Positions 1-10,969 of a stretch of 64,000 bases of DNA are shown here, piece after piece (positions within the stretch are counted from its first letter, which is position 1; every line of letters begins with the position of its first letter). Under the pieces are notes generated by a model. That model had not been told where the DNA came from and searched no databases. It saw only the letters and a list, made by a program, of their open reading frames with translations. Location: assembly GCF_000835495.1 (NCBI RefSeq), contig NW_015622541.1, forward strand, positions 4,650,001 through 4,714,000. Direction: 5' to 3'. The position numbers and the translations under genes were made by a program. This DNA is from Cladophialophora immunda. Taxonomy: Eukaryota > Ascomycota > Eurotiomycetes > Chaetothyriales > Herpotrichiellaceae.

Positions 1-96
1 CTCCTTCGAGTCTGAGGGGGTGCTGTGTAGAATCTCTCCGGTCACGATAGTTTCGTCCTTCTCCCTCTGGAGAGGTCGAGTCAAGACGGTCGCCAT
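1..96 (-). CDS. 5' end of a gene running off the left edge
   Basis: An ATG at 96 in a good start context (an A three bases before it, G after it) opens a frame that reads 32 codons to the window edge without a stop. The peptide begins MATVLTRPLQREKD and is hydrophilic. No domain can be recognised in so short a piece. The call rests on the start context, the open frame and the roughly 1 kb of gene-free sequence upstream, which would be its promoter. It could still be a chance frame. Confidence 0.4.
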   Translation of the reverse strand, partial: MATVLTRPLQREKDETIVTGEILHSTPSDSKE

Positions 97-1123
97 GGTT
101 GTCGACGACTGAACTCGTCAAACTGCTGCGCCAATGTCTCGTCCATCTTCTGGAGAGAAACGACAGGTATTTAAACATATTGACCCCCAAATCTGTCTGC
201 GGCACTCCCACCCCAGCATGCAGACAGCTGCGTGATAGAGCCGATCTTGGCCATATGGCGACATCTCCGCTGTACATATTGCAATCCTTGACCACCGCTC
301 GCTGGAGCACGACATCTGGGAAACCCATTTCGTGATGCAATCTTGATAGCAGATGTTTACACCAGTAGGAGTTAGCATATTGCCAAACTGTGGCCTTCGC
401 CCCTTTCGCTTGGCTGGGCGATGCAAAGCTTTCCGAAGCGATATCTGGAACGATCGTTTCTCCCTGCTCGTCGGCAGACCTCCGGACGAGGTGGGCTGGC
501 TGGCGGACATACTCTGGCGTTGGGACAGCGCAGACTTGGCCACGGATGGACCCTCGCGAGGATCCAAGTGCCGAGCGAGACAAGGTGTTCGACCAAGTTG
601 ATTGACAGGAGATCCTCAGGGCGAAACAACAAGGGTCAATCACCTCCGTGGACTCGAGATGACGCCATCAGCAGTCTTCATTCGCCTGCATGGCCATCTT
701 GGAGTAGACGGGAAAGACTCCGGGCTCATTCCCACGTGAAAAAAAGTGATGGTCGAGTTCTAGAGCCAAACCAAGCGACGTCTAATACCGCGATCGATCC
801 AGACCTCGAGAAAAGAAAAAGGCTCCCGAAAAGGTGAGAACGAAGGAGTAAAGGGGGAAAATGTCACATAGACGCCCAGACCAGCTCGAGTCACTCCATG
901 TGGTGACATCGCCAGGACTGTGGCACATTCTGGCTTTCATTTGGATGCTTTGGCTATTCTGGCTGTCTGTCTTGACTCTATGACATATACCTGGGGGCCC
1001 CTCGATCAAAGGCATGGGGTACCTGGTGACTTCCCTTCCTGCAGTCCAGGGGAGGTGGAAGGCGATCGAGAGCGCCGTACCCTCTCTCTGGTCTCGACGG
1101 GGACGAGGAAGCCATCCCAGGGT
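97..1123. other. gene-free interval, 1.0 kb
   Basis: Only short overlapping open frames on both strands, with arginine- and serine-rich low-complexity translations and no family resemblance. It lies between the upstream side of the left-edge gene and the 3' end of the MFS gene, so it probably holds that gene's promoter and the MFS terminator. I see no tRNA or repeat. Confidence 0.5.
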
Positions 1124-2955
1124 CTAGATGTCGTTGTGGAACGTGGGAGGCTTCTGCCAAGCGCTGTTCCTCCACCGCGTGCCCTTGAACCGGAGCAGAA
1201 CCATCGGAACGAGGAAGACGATGTGGATCATGGCAAAAGTCAGCCATGCGTACTGATACTCGATCTGCTCGCCTAGTGGAATCCTGTCCGGGTGGCGCGA
1301 GATGAGGTCAGTTTTTGAGAGAATCTTTTCGGCCATCATCGGGGAGGAGGGGACGTGGGGGTACTCACGCGTAGAAGGAGATGGTCATGGAGAAGACGTT
1401 GCGGAACACGTTGAGGATGCTGGAGATCTCGGAACTCTGCGGCTTGTAGCACTGTGGCGAGTCAGCGTCAATGTCGCGTAGCAGGAGGGGATGGGATGGG
1501 AATAGACCACATACATCTGTGCAGTAGCTGTAGGTGACTGTAGTCGCGATCTGGAGGCCAAAGTTCGCAATGCCCATGCCGAATGCTGCGCCCACCCAAG
1601 GCACGGTCTTGTAGTGCGTCAGACAGATGCCATCGATGATGATGCCGATCGGGCACAAGACAGCCAGAGCCACCGCATTGATACGTGGTTCTGGCTCCCG
1701 TCTTCCTCCGTGACGTTTGGCGTATCGGTAGACCATGTAGTCGGTGAGCCACCCAGCGCTCATTTCGCCCAGCAAACAACCGATGAGGAGCGGAATGCTA
1801 AGTAACATGCCGGTCTGGGCAACGTTGAAGTGGTAAACTGTGCGGAACAGGCTCGACCCCGTCGCAGCGAACAGCACCGAGCCAAACCCAAACGCGGTCA
1901 TGTAGTAAAAGCCCGGAATCACAATCGAGAGGTACCTCAGCATGTAAAACGGCCGGAGGAAGTCTCCAACCCGAAGTTTGCGGTTCTGCAAGCCAGAATG
2001 TCTGAAGAGCAGGAGATCCGTGAAAGATCGTTCACGCCCGCTGGTGGCGGTCGACTGGCGAGAGTAGATGGTTTCGGGCAGGCAAAAGAGCGTCACGACG
2101 AACGTGCCGAGCTGGACATAACCCTATAAGAAGCCTCATTAGAAAGTGGCGCGGAGACGACGCAGAGTCTCGAGGGACGTACTGGAATCAAAAAGCACCA
2201 TCTCCAACCCAGATTCTGGGCAATGAAGCCGCCAAACAGCGACGCAGCATGAGGACCGTTGGTGAGCAGAAACGTGAAGATGCCCATGTAAAACCCACGT
2301 TCGTGCAAATAGTACATGTCACACACGGTCGCTGCGCCTATGGCACCCGGAGAGCCCGCACCGATGCCATTGAACACGCGAGTCACCATTATCCCAGTCC
2401 AGGTGTTGCAGTAGCCGGCGGCGATATTGGTGACGGCTGCCAACAGGTTGCCCAGAATGTAGACGGGTCTTCGGCCATACACGTTGGCTAGTGGAACGGT
2501 GAGTAAGGGCCCGACGCCCGCGGCGACAATGTACACCGTAAGTTCATACGAAGCCTGGACGACAGTAATGTTGAACTGCTTGCTCAGTGGCACGAAGGCC
2601 GGGTTGACGATTGCGCCCGCCATGGGCCCGAGGAAGGCGAGGAAACTGACTTGGAAAAGGACGAAGAACTTGAGCAATGGCGACCAGTTCTGTAATTTCA
2701 GTCAGTAGCTATTGAGACACAGAGCTGCTCCATCGAAGGCCTTGCGAGCGTCTCACGTACAAGGGGATCATCCCTGCGATCTGTCGGCTGTGGTACAAGA
2801 GGAAGCCCATGTTTGTCGAGCTTGAGGCCTGCTGTTCCTTCCCTCTCGTCGACCTCGCCTCGTTTAGCCTCGTCAATGTCGACAGCGGCTCCTTCAGACG
2901 ACCATTTGTCCTGCTCCATGTGCAGGACCTCCGCCTTGTTCTGGAGCGATCCCAT
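1124..2955 (-). CDS. MFS transporter, DHA1 (drug:H+ antiporter) type
   Basis: Predicted 12-helix plasma-membrane exporter of the DHA1 family, 517 aa. Exons read 2955-2761, 2689-2183, 2123-1515, 1451-1369 and 1283-1124, all joined by phase-consistent GT-AG introns. A hydrophilic N-terminus of about 65 residues precedes the first helix. The family signature segments are present: the loop-2 motif around NVYGRRPVYILGN, and YYLHERGFYMGIFTFLLTNGP followed by GWRWCFLIP, typical of fungal multidrug and caffeine-resistance-like DHA1 proteins. The start was chosen at MGSLQNK because upstream sequence in that frame looks non-coding. It is divergent from the FAD monooxygenase across about 0.8 kb, so export of that enzyme's substrate or product is possible but not shown. 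Substrate unknown. Confidence 0.88.
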
Positions 2956-3766
2956 GGCGTTGTTCCTGGGGTTTGGACCACAAATGGATTTGGGAACAAA
3001 AGGAAAAACCACGTCAATTTGAGCGATCGACAAGGGTAGAAGTTCTCCAGCGAAAAGGTCGCAGCAGCCTCTCCTCCCCGGCCATGGCAGAGAAAGATGT
3101 GCTCCTGCCTAGGCAAGGAAAGGGAGTGGAGATCTGTGTGCTCGGTAGTTGCATGGATGCGCACACTGACCAGGGAGAATCGTGTGGGGAAGTGGGATTG
3201 TTCCTCGACCTCCTGACCTGTTGTTTTACTATTGAAGCTGCCTCATTCGGCACGTTGAGATGGGGGACATGGGGCTCACCGACGAGGAGAGAGCAGCACA
3301 ATTGTCGACCGTTCCAAGGGCGTCTTGGCCTGCATGGGGCGGAGTCTGGGCATGAGAGCAACAGATATGAAGTTCGACGGTAGACTTGTTCTCGGGGAGA
3401 TATGCCGTGTGACTGTCTATCTCCTGCACGCCTGATGCTCGATCCGCACAAGCATTTCTCCACAAGCTTGAGCAACGCTTGGTCATTGGAGGCTCCGTTC
3501 TCCGCTCAAACCCCAGACTCTGTGCCGAGGAGCCCACGGGGACTTATCAAACTCAATCCTGCTGTGCGTCTGGACGGTGATAGAGGAGGGTAAGTGGCGG
3601 GGACTATATTTGGAGATGCGCCCATGCCTTGTCGAAAACGTGCCATAAGCCTGCAAGAAACCCGCGAGGGCGAGTCTTTTGCTACCCAAGAAACCAAGTC
3701 CATCATCCAATCATAGAGAATAGTCTAGGCGATCCTCAGTCCCCGGGTCCAGCTCCTTCGCCAAAA
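2956..3766. promoter_or_regulatory. shared divergent upstream region of MFS exporter and FAD monooxygenase
   Basis: About 0.8 kb between two divergent start codons. Frames here are short and overlapping with no recognisable protein. It must hold the promoters of both genes. I could not identify a specific regulator site, although both could be co-controlled from it. Confidence 0.45.
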
Positions 3767-5174
3767 ATGCCTGCAGCGATCAACCGCCCCCCGCTAAGGG
3801 TGGCCATAATAGGAGGTGGCATTGGCGGGCTCTGCACTGCCCTCTCGCTCCATTATCATTGTGGCTCGCACGTTGACATAGATGTCTACGAGCAAGCTCC
3901 CCAGTATAAGGAGATCGGTGCCGGCGTCGGCATCGGCGTCAATGCTGCAAAGCTGCTCCATAAGATAGGCATTGGGGAGACTGTGTCCAAGATCTCCGGG
4001 AAGCGCAGTGGCATCTGGATCACGTTTCGCAAGTTCGACGATGGCACGGATGTGGTGACTGTGCCGTCCGTGGATACGGACCAGATCAAGCAATTGCCCG
4101 TGCATCGCGCCGAGTTTCTGGACCTGCTGGTTGATATCGTGAAGCAGAAGGATGCAGCCAGGCTTCATACCAACAAACGGTGTCGCAAACTTACGGTATG
4201 CCACCTCTCAATACTACACGCGATGCGATCAGCAAGCTAACAGACAACTAGGAGCAAGGAGACGAGGTGTTCATTGGATTCGAGGACGGGACGACCGCTA
4301 CTGCCAACCTGGTTGTCGGCTGCGACGGCATCCATTCTGCCGTCAGGGCACAGTTCACCAGCGACAATCCCGACTACAGTGGACGGATCGCATACCGGGG
4401 CCTAGTGCCCATCTCCGAGATCGAGGACTGGTGGGGGTTTGAGACGTACTCGGTGACATGGCTGGGGAAGAACCGGCACTTTCTGTGCTTCCCCATCTCC
4501 CGGAACAAGACGCTCAACATCGTCGCGTTCGTGGCCGAAAAGGAGGAGAACCTGGGCGACCTCAGGGAAAGCTGGACGGCGGTGGGCAAGAAGGATGACG
4601 TCTTTGAGGCCTTCAAGGGGTTCGAGGAAAGAGTCCAGAAGGTCATCCAGCTGATGCCCGAACAGCCGTCCAAGTGGCTGATCAATGACCGCAAACCTCT
4701 CGATCAGTGGGTGTATCTCGGAGGCAAGGCTGTGCTACTAGGAGATGCTGCCCACGCCATGACTCCTCACCAAGGTCAGTCTTTCTGGGGGATATACGGT
4801 GTGAGTTCGCCCGTGCTGACACAGTCGCAACAGGCGCTGGAGCAGGCCAGGCGATTGAGGATGGATATATCCTCGGCCGAGCACTGCAGGACTACTTTCG
4901 AAGCTCGTCGTCCGAGAAAGACAGCCTCGAGTCGTGGGCCAGGGTATACCAGGACGTACGCCTCCCGCGCGCACAGAAGGTGCAGCGCACTTCCAGAGAC
5001 GCGGTCGAGGTGTACCAGGCCCAGGCGGACATTATGAAGGATCTCCCCTTCGACCAGTGCGTGCCCGAGATTCACAAGCGCGTGATTGACCGGATGCGCT
5101 GGGTGTGGACGGACGACATTGACGCCGAGTATGACCAGGCGGTGAAGAGGCGGAAGGATTTGGGCAAACTGTAG
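3767..5174 (+). CDS. FAD-dependent monooxygenase, salicylate-hydroxylase-like
   Basis: Flavoprotein hydroxylase of the PHBH/salicylate 1-monooxygenase group, 430 aa, NAD(P)H-dependent; probable substrate an aromatic acid or phenol. Exons 3767-4195, 4252-4774 and 4834-5174. The three family fingerprints are all present: GGGIGG (residues 16-21) for the ADP part of FAD, GCDGIHSAVR (DG motif, D168), and GDAAHAMTPHQG (GD motif, D308). The last is split by intron 2 and followed by GAGAGQAIEDGY. Length is normal for the family and there is no signal peptide or membrane helix, so it is likely cytosolic. The ATG at 3767 lies just before the FAD motif; an in-frame upstream extension is possible but looks non-coding. 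Fungal relatives also include tailoring enzymes, so catabolic salicylate use is not proven. Confidence 0.9.
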
Positions 5175-5560
5175 CGTTAGAAGAGCCATTTGAGCGACTT
5201 AGAGATCCTCCCTTTGGAAGGCCGTTCTGTATCGGCCATGCGTGAAGTTCTGGAGACCACGAGAAGAACCGACAATGCATCTCTGTCACGTTACAGAGGC
5301 ATCCAATCGGGGCTTTCTGGCAGAGGGATAAAGAGCCGCGTCGAAAACCAATCGGATATTGTATTCCAGAAGTGACATGGAGACTGGAAGTATATTCTCC
5401 AGTCTTATAGCTCGGAAGGCAAATAAGTCACACCACTCGGATCTCCCACAGGCGTTATAGTCGTTTAGTCGTAGCATAGCCCGATCCCAAATCGTTATAC
5501 AAGAGTAAATTACTCCGGGCTGAGTTGGATGCGTCCAACACATATCAATCAGGCCGTCTT
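5175..5560. other. convergent intergenic region
   Basis: Nearly 0.4 kb between two converging 3' ends. It should hold the terminators of both genes. No gene is visible. Confidence 0.4.
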
Positions 5561-7341
5561 CTATATCTCTCCTTCTTCTGGACCGCACGGCGCGACGTGG
5601 ATCTGCCAGTATTTGCGGAACTCCTTGGGCAAGGGCCCAGCGTCCGTCCTATTCTTGTCTTCCACATTGTATTCTGGATGCGTGACGCATTGTGACAAGA
5701 TGCCTCTTTTGTTTCCAGTGCTTTGGAACCTCAAAAACCTCTCTGACACCTTGACGTATTGATTGACGCCTTCGTGTGCATCGATCGTGGAGCCTGTTGT
5801 CCACCGAAGCAGCCACGGCTCAATCAGTGGCGCGTCGGTGACTGATGGATGCGATGTGCCCACTGTACAAGAGAGTTAGTGACTTATCCACCCAAATTAG
5901 ACGTCGTATGGGGGAAACAAAGCACGTACGGGACGTAAGGAACCATGCATCCTTTCCTCTCCTCAAAACACCCTGGACGACATCCTTGACCACGTCGAAA
6001 TGTGGTCTGCCAAAGAAGATGGAATGGCTTTTCGACCATGAATTTGAATGGAGAATCAGAGTCGGCACTTGAACATCGTGGTTGAGAGGCCCGCTTTGTT
6101 TCCCACTGCTAGCGGTCAGGAACTGCAACCGGAACGCACGTAGATGACTTACGGATCAAGAGCAAGAGCACCTTGGAATGGGAGAAGTTTGGAAGGGCCT
6201 TGTTTCAATGTCTGGAGCTGTGCAATGTTAGATAGAGGGAAAGGCCCGGCGCTGTTGGTTCAACTCACTGCCAGCGTGGCGCCAAATGAGTGCCCTCCCA
6301 TCGTAGTGTTGTTCAGGGCTAGTCGTCCTTCCCACTGGTGCAGATATTGTCCTTCGGACCGGGAATTCGACACGAAAACTTCGTCGCCGCCACCCCTGTT
6401 GATATGCTCTAGGGTTTGGACGGTTTCCTCGACTTCGGCTTGCCGGAAATCCAGCTGGGCTTGTTTGAAGGTGTCCCCATCCAACTGCGAGTCAAGCCTG
6501 CTTCCAGTCAGTGGTTGCTAGAAATCTAGGAGCAGATAGACCAACGTCAAGTGACGGACATCAAAGTGATGTAAAATGCGCGACTTCGCGCCGTGCTTCA
6601 TGATCATCGTACCCGGCCCACTGCCATCTCGGTGTTCGATGGCAGCCACAACGATTCCTCGACTTGCCAGCTCCCCAACATACTGGGTGTACTGGGTCCG
6701 GGAGCTGGCCATTCCGTGCGAGAAGACCATGACCGGAAACCCGTTCTCGTGTGTGACGGGGTAGTCTTGGAAATCTGGTAACTGGAGCACGACTGGGGAT
6801 TGATCCAGAGGGACGTCGACGTGCGCAGGGATTTTGGTGTTTCCCACCAATGCCCACAGTCCAAATGTGAGCATTGCATTAGTGACGAAGTTGCTGATGC
6901 GAGCGACTCGAGCATATCCCTTGCCCGTCACTCGGAGCGGCTTCGGCACCCAAAAATGCTGTGGTTTGGAGGATACGGCGTCCTTGTCGGAGGGGTAATA
7001 GAGAGTGAACAAGACGGTTTCCAACTGTGGTACATGATCAGAGCTTGTTGGCCTCGCTCGCCACACGCGATCTCGCTCACCTGGAAAGCCGGATGGCCAC
7101 CGTCTTTGAATGTGGCATTGTGGATAGATCGGGTCTCGACGGGGACCTCAACGTCGATTGCGCCCACGGAATAAGGACCTGTGTATGGCGGTAGCCTCGA
7201 CGACAAGACAGGGCCAGAGAAAAGAGTGCAGTAGACGAGGTAGGTGGCGACGCAGCAGCAAAGAATGTATCTCCATGTCCAGCGCGGCCACACGACAGGC
7301 TTCAGGCGTAGCCAGAGCCTTTCCCACACCATCGACCCCAT
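5561..7341 (-). CDS. PAF-acetylhydrolase-type serine lipase (phospholipase A2 family)
   Basis: Alpha/beta hydrolase of the platelet-activating-factor acetylhydrolase isoform II family, 504 aa. It would cleave short or oxidised acyl chains from phospholipid-like esters. Exons 7341-7081, 7024-6546, 6497-6269, 6217-6153, 6108-5930 and 5862-5561. A catalytic triad in family order can be placed: Ser317 in GGHSFGAT, Asp344 in ALALDP, His409 in GTSHPS. An N-terminal hydrophobic stretch (around residues 24-42) may be a membrane anchor or signal. The PVMVFSHGMASSRTQY segment is the usual oxyanion-side motif. The second intron (48 nt, GTTGGT donor) is the least certain junction, though the phase fits. 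It lies convergent to the monooxygenase with no obvious functional link. Intracellular versus secreted location is open. Confidence 0.88.
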
Positions 7342-8097
7342 GGTTGTGATATTGTGAGAAAAGAGTGCGAGTTGGGTGTGGTCACATATGGCGTGAGGGA
7401 GATGGAGACATTATTATATGAACGTTCGTGTATCGGATGTTTGAAGCCGGAGGGTCGCAGGCCGTAGGTGGCGCGCCAGTGGATCGATTTGCCGCATCCC
7501 TCGCGGGCTGTGTCTCTTTGGGGCTTCGAGGGTCACCAGGTACTGATACGAGGCGTCTAGGCAACCCCCACCAGCCCGGGACAGCGGCTTCTAACAGGCC
7601 AGTCCCCGCCCACAGGCGCCCAAGACAGAATCCATTGGCGGTGACATCATCCCTAACTAGGTCCCATTCCAGTTAAAGGGCCCCAATCTTTTCCCGTGGC
7701 CCTCATCAACTGTTCTTCTAGAATGTCATGAATGTGCGTGCCTGAAACTCTCGGGCCAACGTTCGTCCCTGAATACGAACAGCCCTGGATCTTTTCGATA
7801 TTTCCTTGCGTGAATGGCAGGACGCCTGACGAAGTCAACCACCCGCAAAGCCTTCCCAAAGCACCCGTCGAACGTATGAAGTTACGTGGAGGACAAGAAC
7901 ACAAGATACCATACAACAAGACGGACTTGTACCAGCTGGTGTTGGCCAAACCGCTGACGCCAGCACCTGGATCTACATGTGTCCTCACGATGTCGATCCC
8001 TTCACATTCAATGACGGCGGAGATTAGAAAAAATTATATCGCTTGACGCGCACGTGAGAATACGCACTCAAAAGGACTCACCCCTTGCGACCCGCTT
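7342..8097. other. gene-free interval, 0.75 kb
   Basis: Short overlapping frames only, none with family resemblance. It lies upstream of the lipase gene and downstream of the P450 gene, so promoter and terminator functions are expected. Confidence 0.45.
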
Positions 8098-9585
8098 CTA
8101 CTCCTTCTCCGTGGCGATGACGCTGAGATTCTGTCCCGCCGGCGCAGCAAGCCACAGCTCGTGCATATCCATACTCTCGTCCGAGACAGGTCCAGCGAAA
8201 CGAAGATCGAACCGGTGGAACAAGGCCGCAAGAATCACACGCAGTTCCATGTAGGCCAGGTGGATGCCGATGCATTTGCGCGGGCCGTCAGCCCCGAACG
8301 GGACATAGAGATGGCGCATTTCCGGTGTCTCGTCCAGCCAACGTTCGGGCCAGAATCGGTCTGGGTCTGGGAAGACATCGGGTTGCCGATGGGTTGTGTA
8401 TGCCTGGATCGAGACGATGGTCCCCCCGGGAAGGTCATAGCCGCCGAGCTCTGCGCCTTGCGGAGGGACGTATCGAGGCGTTGAGCCTGGCACTGACGTG
8501 TCGATCCGGAGGCCCTCTTTGATGATACAGTTGAGATAGGTGAGGCCGTCGAGCTTGGAGTGTGGCGGCACCGCGCGACGGTCGTCGGTTCCCAGTGCTT
8601 CGTCAAGCTCCTCGTTCAGCTTCCGGTGGATCTCGGGGTTTGAAAGGATGCGCCAGACGATCCAAGTCAGCGACGACGACGTCGTGTGAGAGCCTGCGAG
8701 GATGAAACTCGTCGACTGGATATTCAGATCGTCTTCCGGGAGAGGTTGGTCGTTCTCGTCTCTGGCATTGATCATCTTCTGCAGCAGATCTTTGCGTTCC
8801 CCCTTATGCTCCAAGCTCTTATATTCTCGCACAATCCGCGTGCCTCTCTGAAACCCGCGGACGCTACAAGCCTCGGCGTCACGGACAAATTTGAAGGGCG
8901 CCCAGCTGGCGTACCGATTCAGCCACCCGAAATGCCAGCGGACCGGCTCGATGGTCAACGAGCCGTACATGTCCTGGATGTACGGGTTCTCATCGCCCTT
9001 GTGCAGCATGTCGAACCCGATTCCGAAGGACAGCTCGCAGATGATATCCATGGACAGGTAGTGCCACCAATCATAAAGGTTACTAGCCTTGCCGGCCTCG
9101 CCCTCTGCAGCAATGAGTTTCATGCACTCGAGGACGTTCCGGGCGATGATGTCCTCGTATTCGGTGATTGTGGACATGGAAAACAGATGCGCCAGCTCGC
9201 GGCGTCGTTTGGCGTGGGCCTTGCGGTCCGACATGGTAAAGAGCTCCGGGATGCCTCGCAGCTGGTAGGTGTAGAAGGCCGTCTTGGTGAACTCGGAGTT
9301 GACGCCATAGATGGGCGCGATCGCCTTGCTGTCCGAGGTCGAGATCTCGTCCGGGGCAACGCGCACCCAAGGCCCGTGCTTGAGGTGAAGGTCGTGAATG
9401 GTCTTTGCACGGACCCCGCGCCAGGTCTTGTACACCAGCCACCATTTGGTGTAGACGGCGTACCAAGGACCTGGGACCTTGCGCAGGGGCGAGAAGTACC
9501 AGGGATAGAGGAGCCAATAGATGGCAAGGGCAGGCAAGAGGACTTCCGCGAGCCGGACAGCGACTTCAAAGCTGAGCAGGCCCAT
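8098..9585 (-). CDS. cytochrome P450 monooxygenase
   Basis: Membrane-anchored haem-thiolate monooxygenase, 495 aa, encoded without introns. An N-terminal hydrophobic anchor (about residues 8-27) is followed by a proline-rich hinge (RKVPGPWYAVY). The oxygen-binding I-helix motif AGSHTT, the ExxR motif in KEGLR, the PERW segment and the haem loop FGADGPRKCIG with Cys438 are all present and intact. The open frame extends 43 codons upstream, but the ATG at 9585 is preferred because it puts the anchor at the very N-terminus. The layout resembles fungal P450s of trichothecene- and pisatin-type clades, yet the substrate cannot be told. It shares its strand with the lipase and the dehalogenase-like gene, but the spacing is too large to suggest a common transcript. 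Confidence 0.93.
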   Translation of the reverse strand: MGLLSFEVAVRLAEVLLPALAIYWLLYPWYFSPLRKVPGPWYAVYTKWWLVYKTWRGVRAKTIHDLHLKHGPWVRVAPDEISTSDSKAIAPIYGVNSEFTKTAFYTYQLRGIPELFTMSDRKAHAKRRRELAHLFSMSTITEYEDIIARNVLECMKLIAAEGEAGKASNLYDWWHYLSMDIICELSFGIGFDMLHKGDENPYIQDMYGSLTIEPVRWHFGWLNRYASWAPFKFVRDAEACSVRGFQRGTRIVREYKSLEHKGERKDLLQKMINARDENDQPLPEDDLNIQSTSFILAGSHTTSSSLTWIVWRILSNPEIHRKLNEELDEALGTDDRRAVPPHSKLDGLTYLNCIIKEGLRIDTSVPGSTPRYVPPQGAELGGYDLPGGTIVSIQAYTTHRQPDVFPDPDRFWPERWLDETPEMRHLYVPFGADGPRKCIGIHLAYMELRVILAALFHRFDLRFAGPVSDESMDMHELWLAAPAGQNLSVIATEKE

Positions 9586-9769
9586 ACTGATTGGGGGAGG
9601 GGGACTTGAACGATCTGTCCGCTTTCTGTTTGACGGAGTGTTGTTTTCTTTTGTGTGTCCAGAAGATAGAAAGCGTCCCAGGGTCGAGAGAGGGAGAGAA
9701 CAATTCTCGATCACAGCGAGGCGGTGAAGTGCATGTACCAGCTACATGTGACGGGGTGGCTGCCACTTG

Positions 9770-9776
9770 GTATATA
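9770..9776 (-). promoter_or_regulatory. possible TATA element upstream of the P450 gene
   Basis: A TATATAC sequence on the minus strand about 185 bp before the P450 ATG, next to a run of related TACCTAC/GTACGTAC words at 9776-9805. Position would suit a core promoter with a long leader. Weak evidence. Confidence 0.25.
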
Positions 9777-9785
9777 CCTACGTAC

Positions 9786-10969
9786 CAAGTACGTACCTAC
9801 ATACCTGCCCTTACCCTCTTGACGCATCTCCCCTCGTTCAAACATCTTCGCCCGGGTCCCTGCCGCCAGCCCGGCATCCCCCCGCTGCAGCCAATCTCGA
9901 TCTAAAGATTCGTTTTCAGCGAGCTGCGTGGTGAGGAGTCAAGGGAACATGCAGTCCTGTCCAATGGGGGGACGTTGATGAGTACGTACAGGCTTGCGTT
10001 CTCACTCCGCCTTTGTCCGCGCCACATCCGCCCTCGCAGCTGCACATGACGATGTCTGTTGGGCAACAAGATGGGCTTTGCTTGTTTGGCCCGGTCGGGT
10101 GTGAGAAAGGCGGGGGAGGGCCCCAGAGGGCGTCCGGGGAACTGTTCCTGCGGAGAAAATGGTTTCATGGACCCAGTATGCGGGAGGTATTCGTCCTGTG
10201 CGCTCGGAGGGTCGGCGTGGGCGCGGTGGCTTGCCGGAGTCGGTACAGCGCTTCATGGCTCACGAAGAGAGGTTGCTTCTATCTTCCAAAGATCCTCAAG
10301 CAGGCTGTTCGGACCAAGGCGTGTCAATCCAGCCATCCCATTTAGACTCCTCTGATGATGTCGTTCTCCCGGCACATTTTGAGCTGTATAGAGCGGACTC
10401 TGCATCGAGTGATATAAACGTAGGCACTGGGGACGGCACGGCAAGCACGAGACGCTGATGATCAGCCTAAAACTCGCAGCATTCCGCCTTTCTGCGCAGC
10501 CTTGGGTTGAGTTTGTATCATTTCAACCTTGTAGAGACGGTTCTAAAGGCATCTACAGATACTTTTCTGCCGAAGAGCGACCAGACTTTCGAACTCTCGG
10601 CAATACAGTTATATCGGCTCCGCTTCATACTTGACAGTCTCGAACGACACCAAGGCCCAACGCAGTGGGAAAGGTCCAGCAGGGAACGATCGGCACCGGC
10701 AGGATTTTGTCCGGGAACCTGTCGTGGATTCTTTCCATTCCTCCATCAGATGGTTCAGGGTCGGTTCGTCTTGAAGTCTCAGCATTGGCGATGGAGCCCT
10801 TGGAGGGTCCCGGAACTGAGGACACACCGATGTAGTGTACTTCCATCATGTTGGGAGCTCAGCTGGCATGTGATGTTACAGGTGGAAACCCCTTCGTCAA
10901 GTCGAATGGCCAGAGCAATTTGACCCTTGGAGGAAATGGTCGCCGTTAGCGACATCGATCACTCGAAGC
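9786..10969. other. gene-free interval, about 1.2 kb
   Basis: A 138-codon plus-strand frame (10507-10923) and several smaller frames exist, but the translations match no family and overlap each other on both strands. I see promoter and terminator space only. Confidence 0.45.

Noticed and set aside
8686..9609. 307-codon plus-strand open frame
   Set aside because: Lies exactly antisense to the intact P450 gene; its translation matches no family and the minus strand carries every P450 motif.
10507..10923. 138-codon plus-strand open frame in an otherwise empty interval
   Set aside because: Composition is not protein-like, other frames overlap it, and no domain or good start context is visible.
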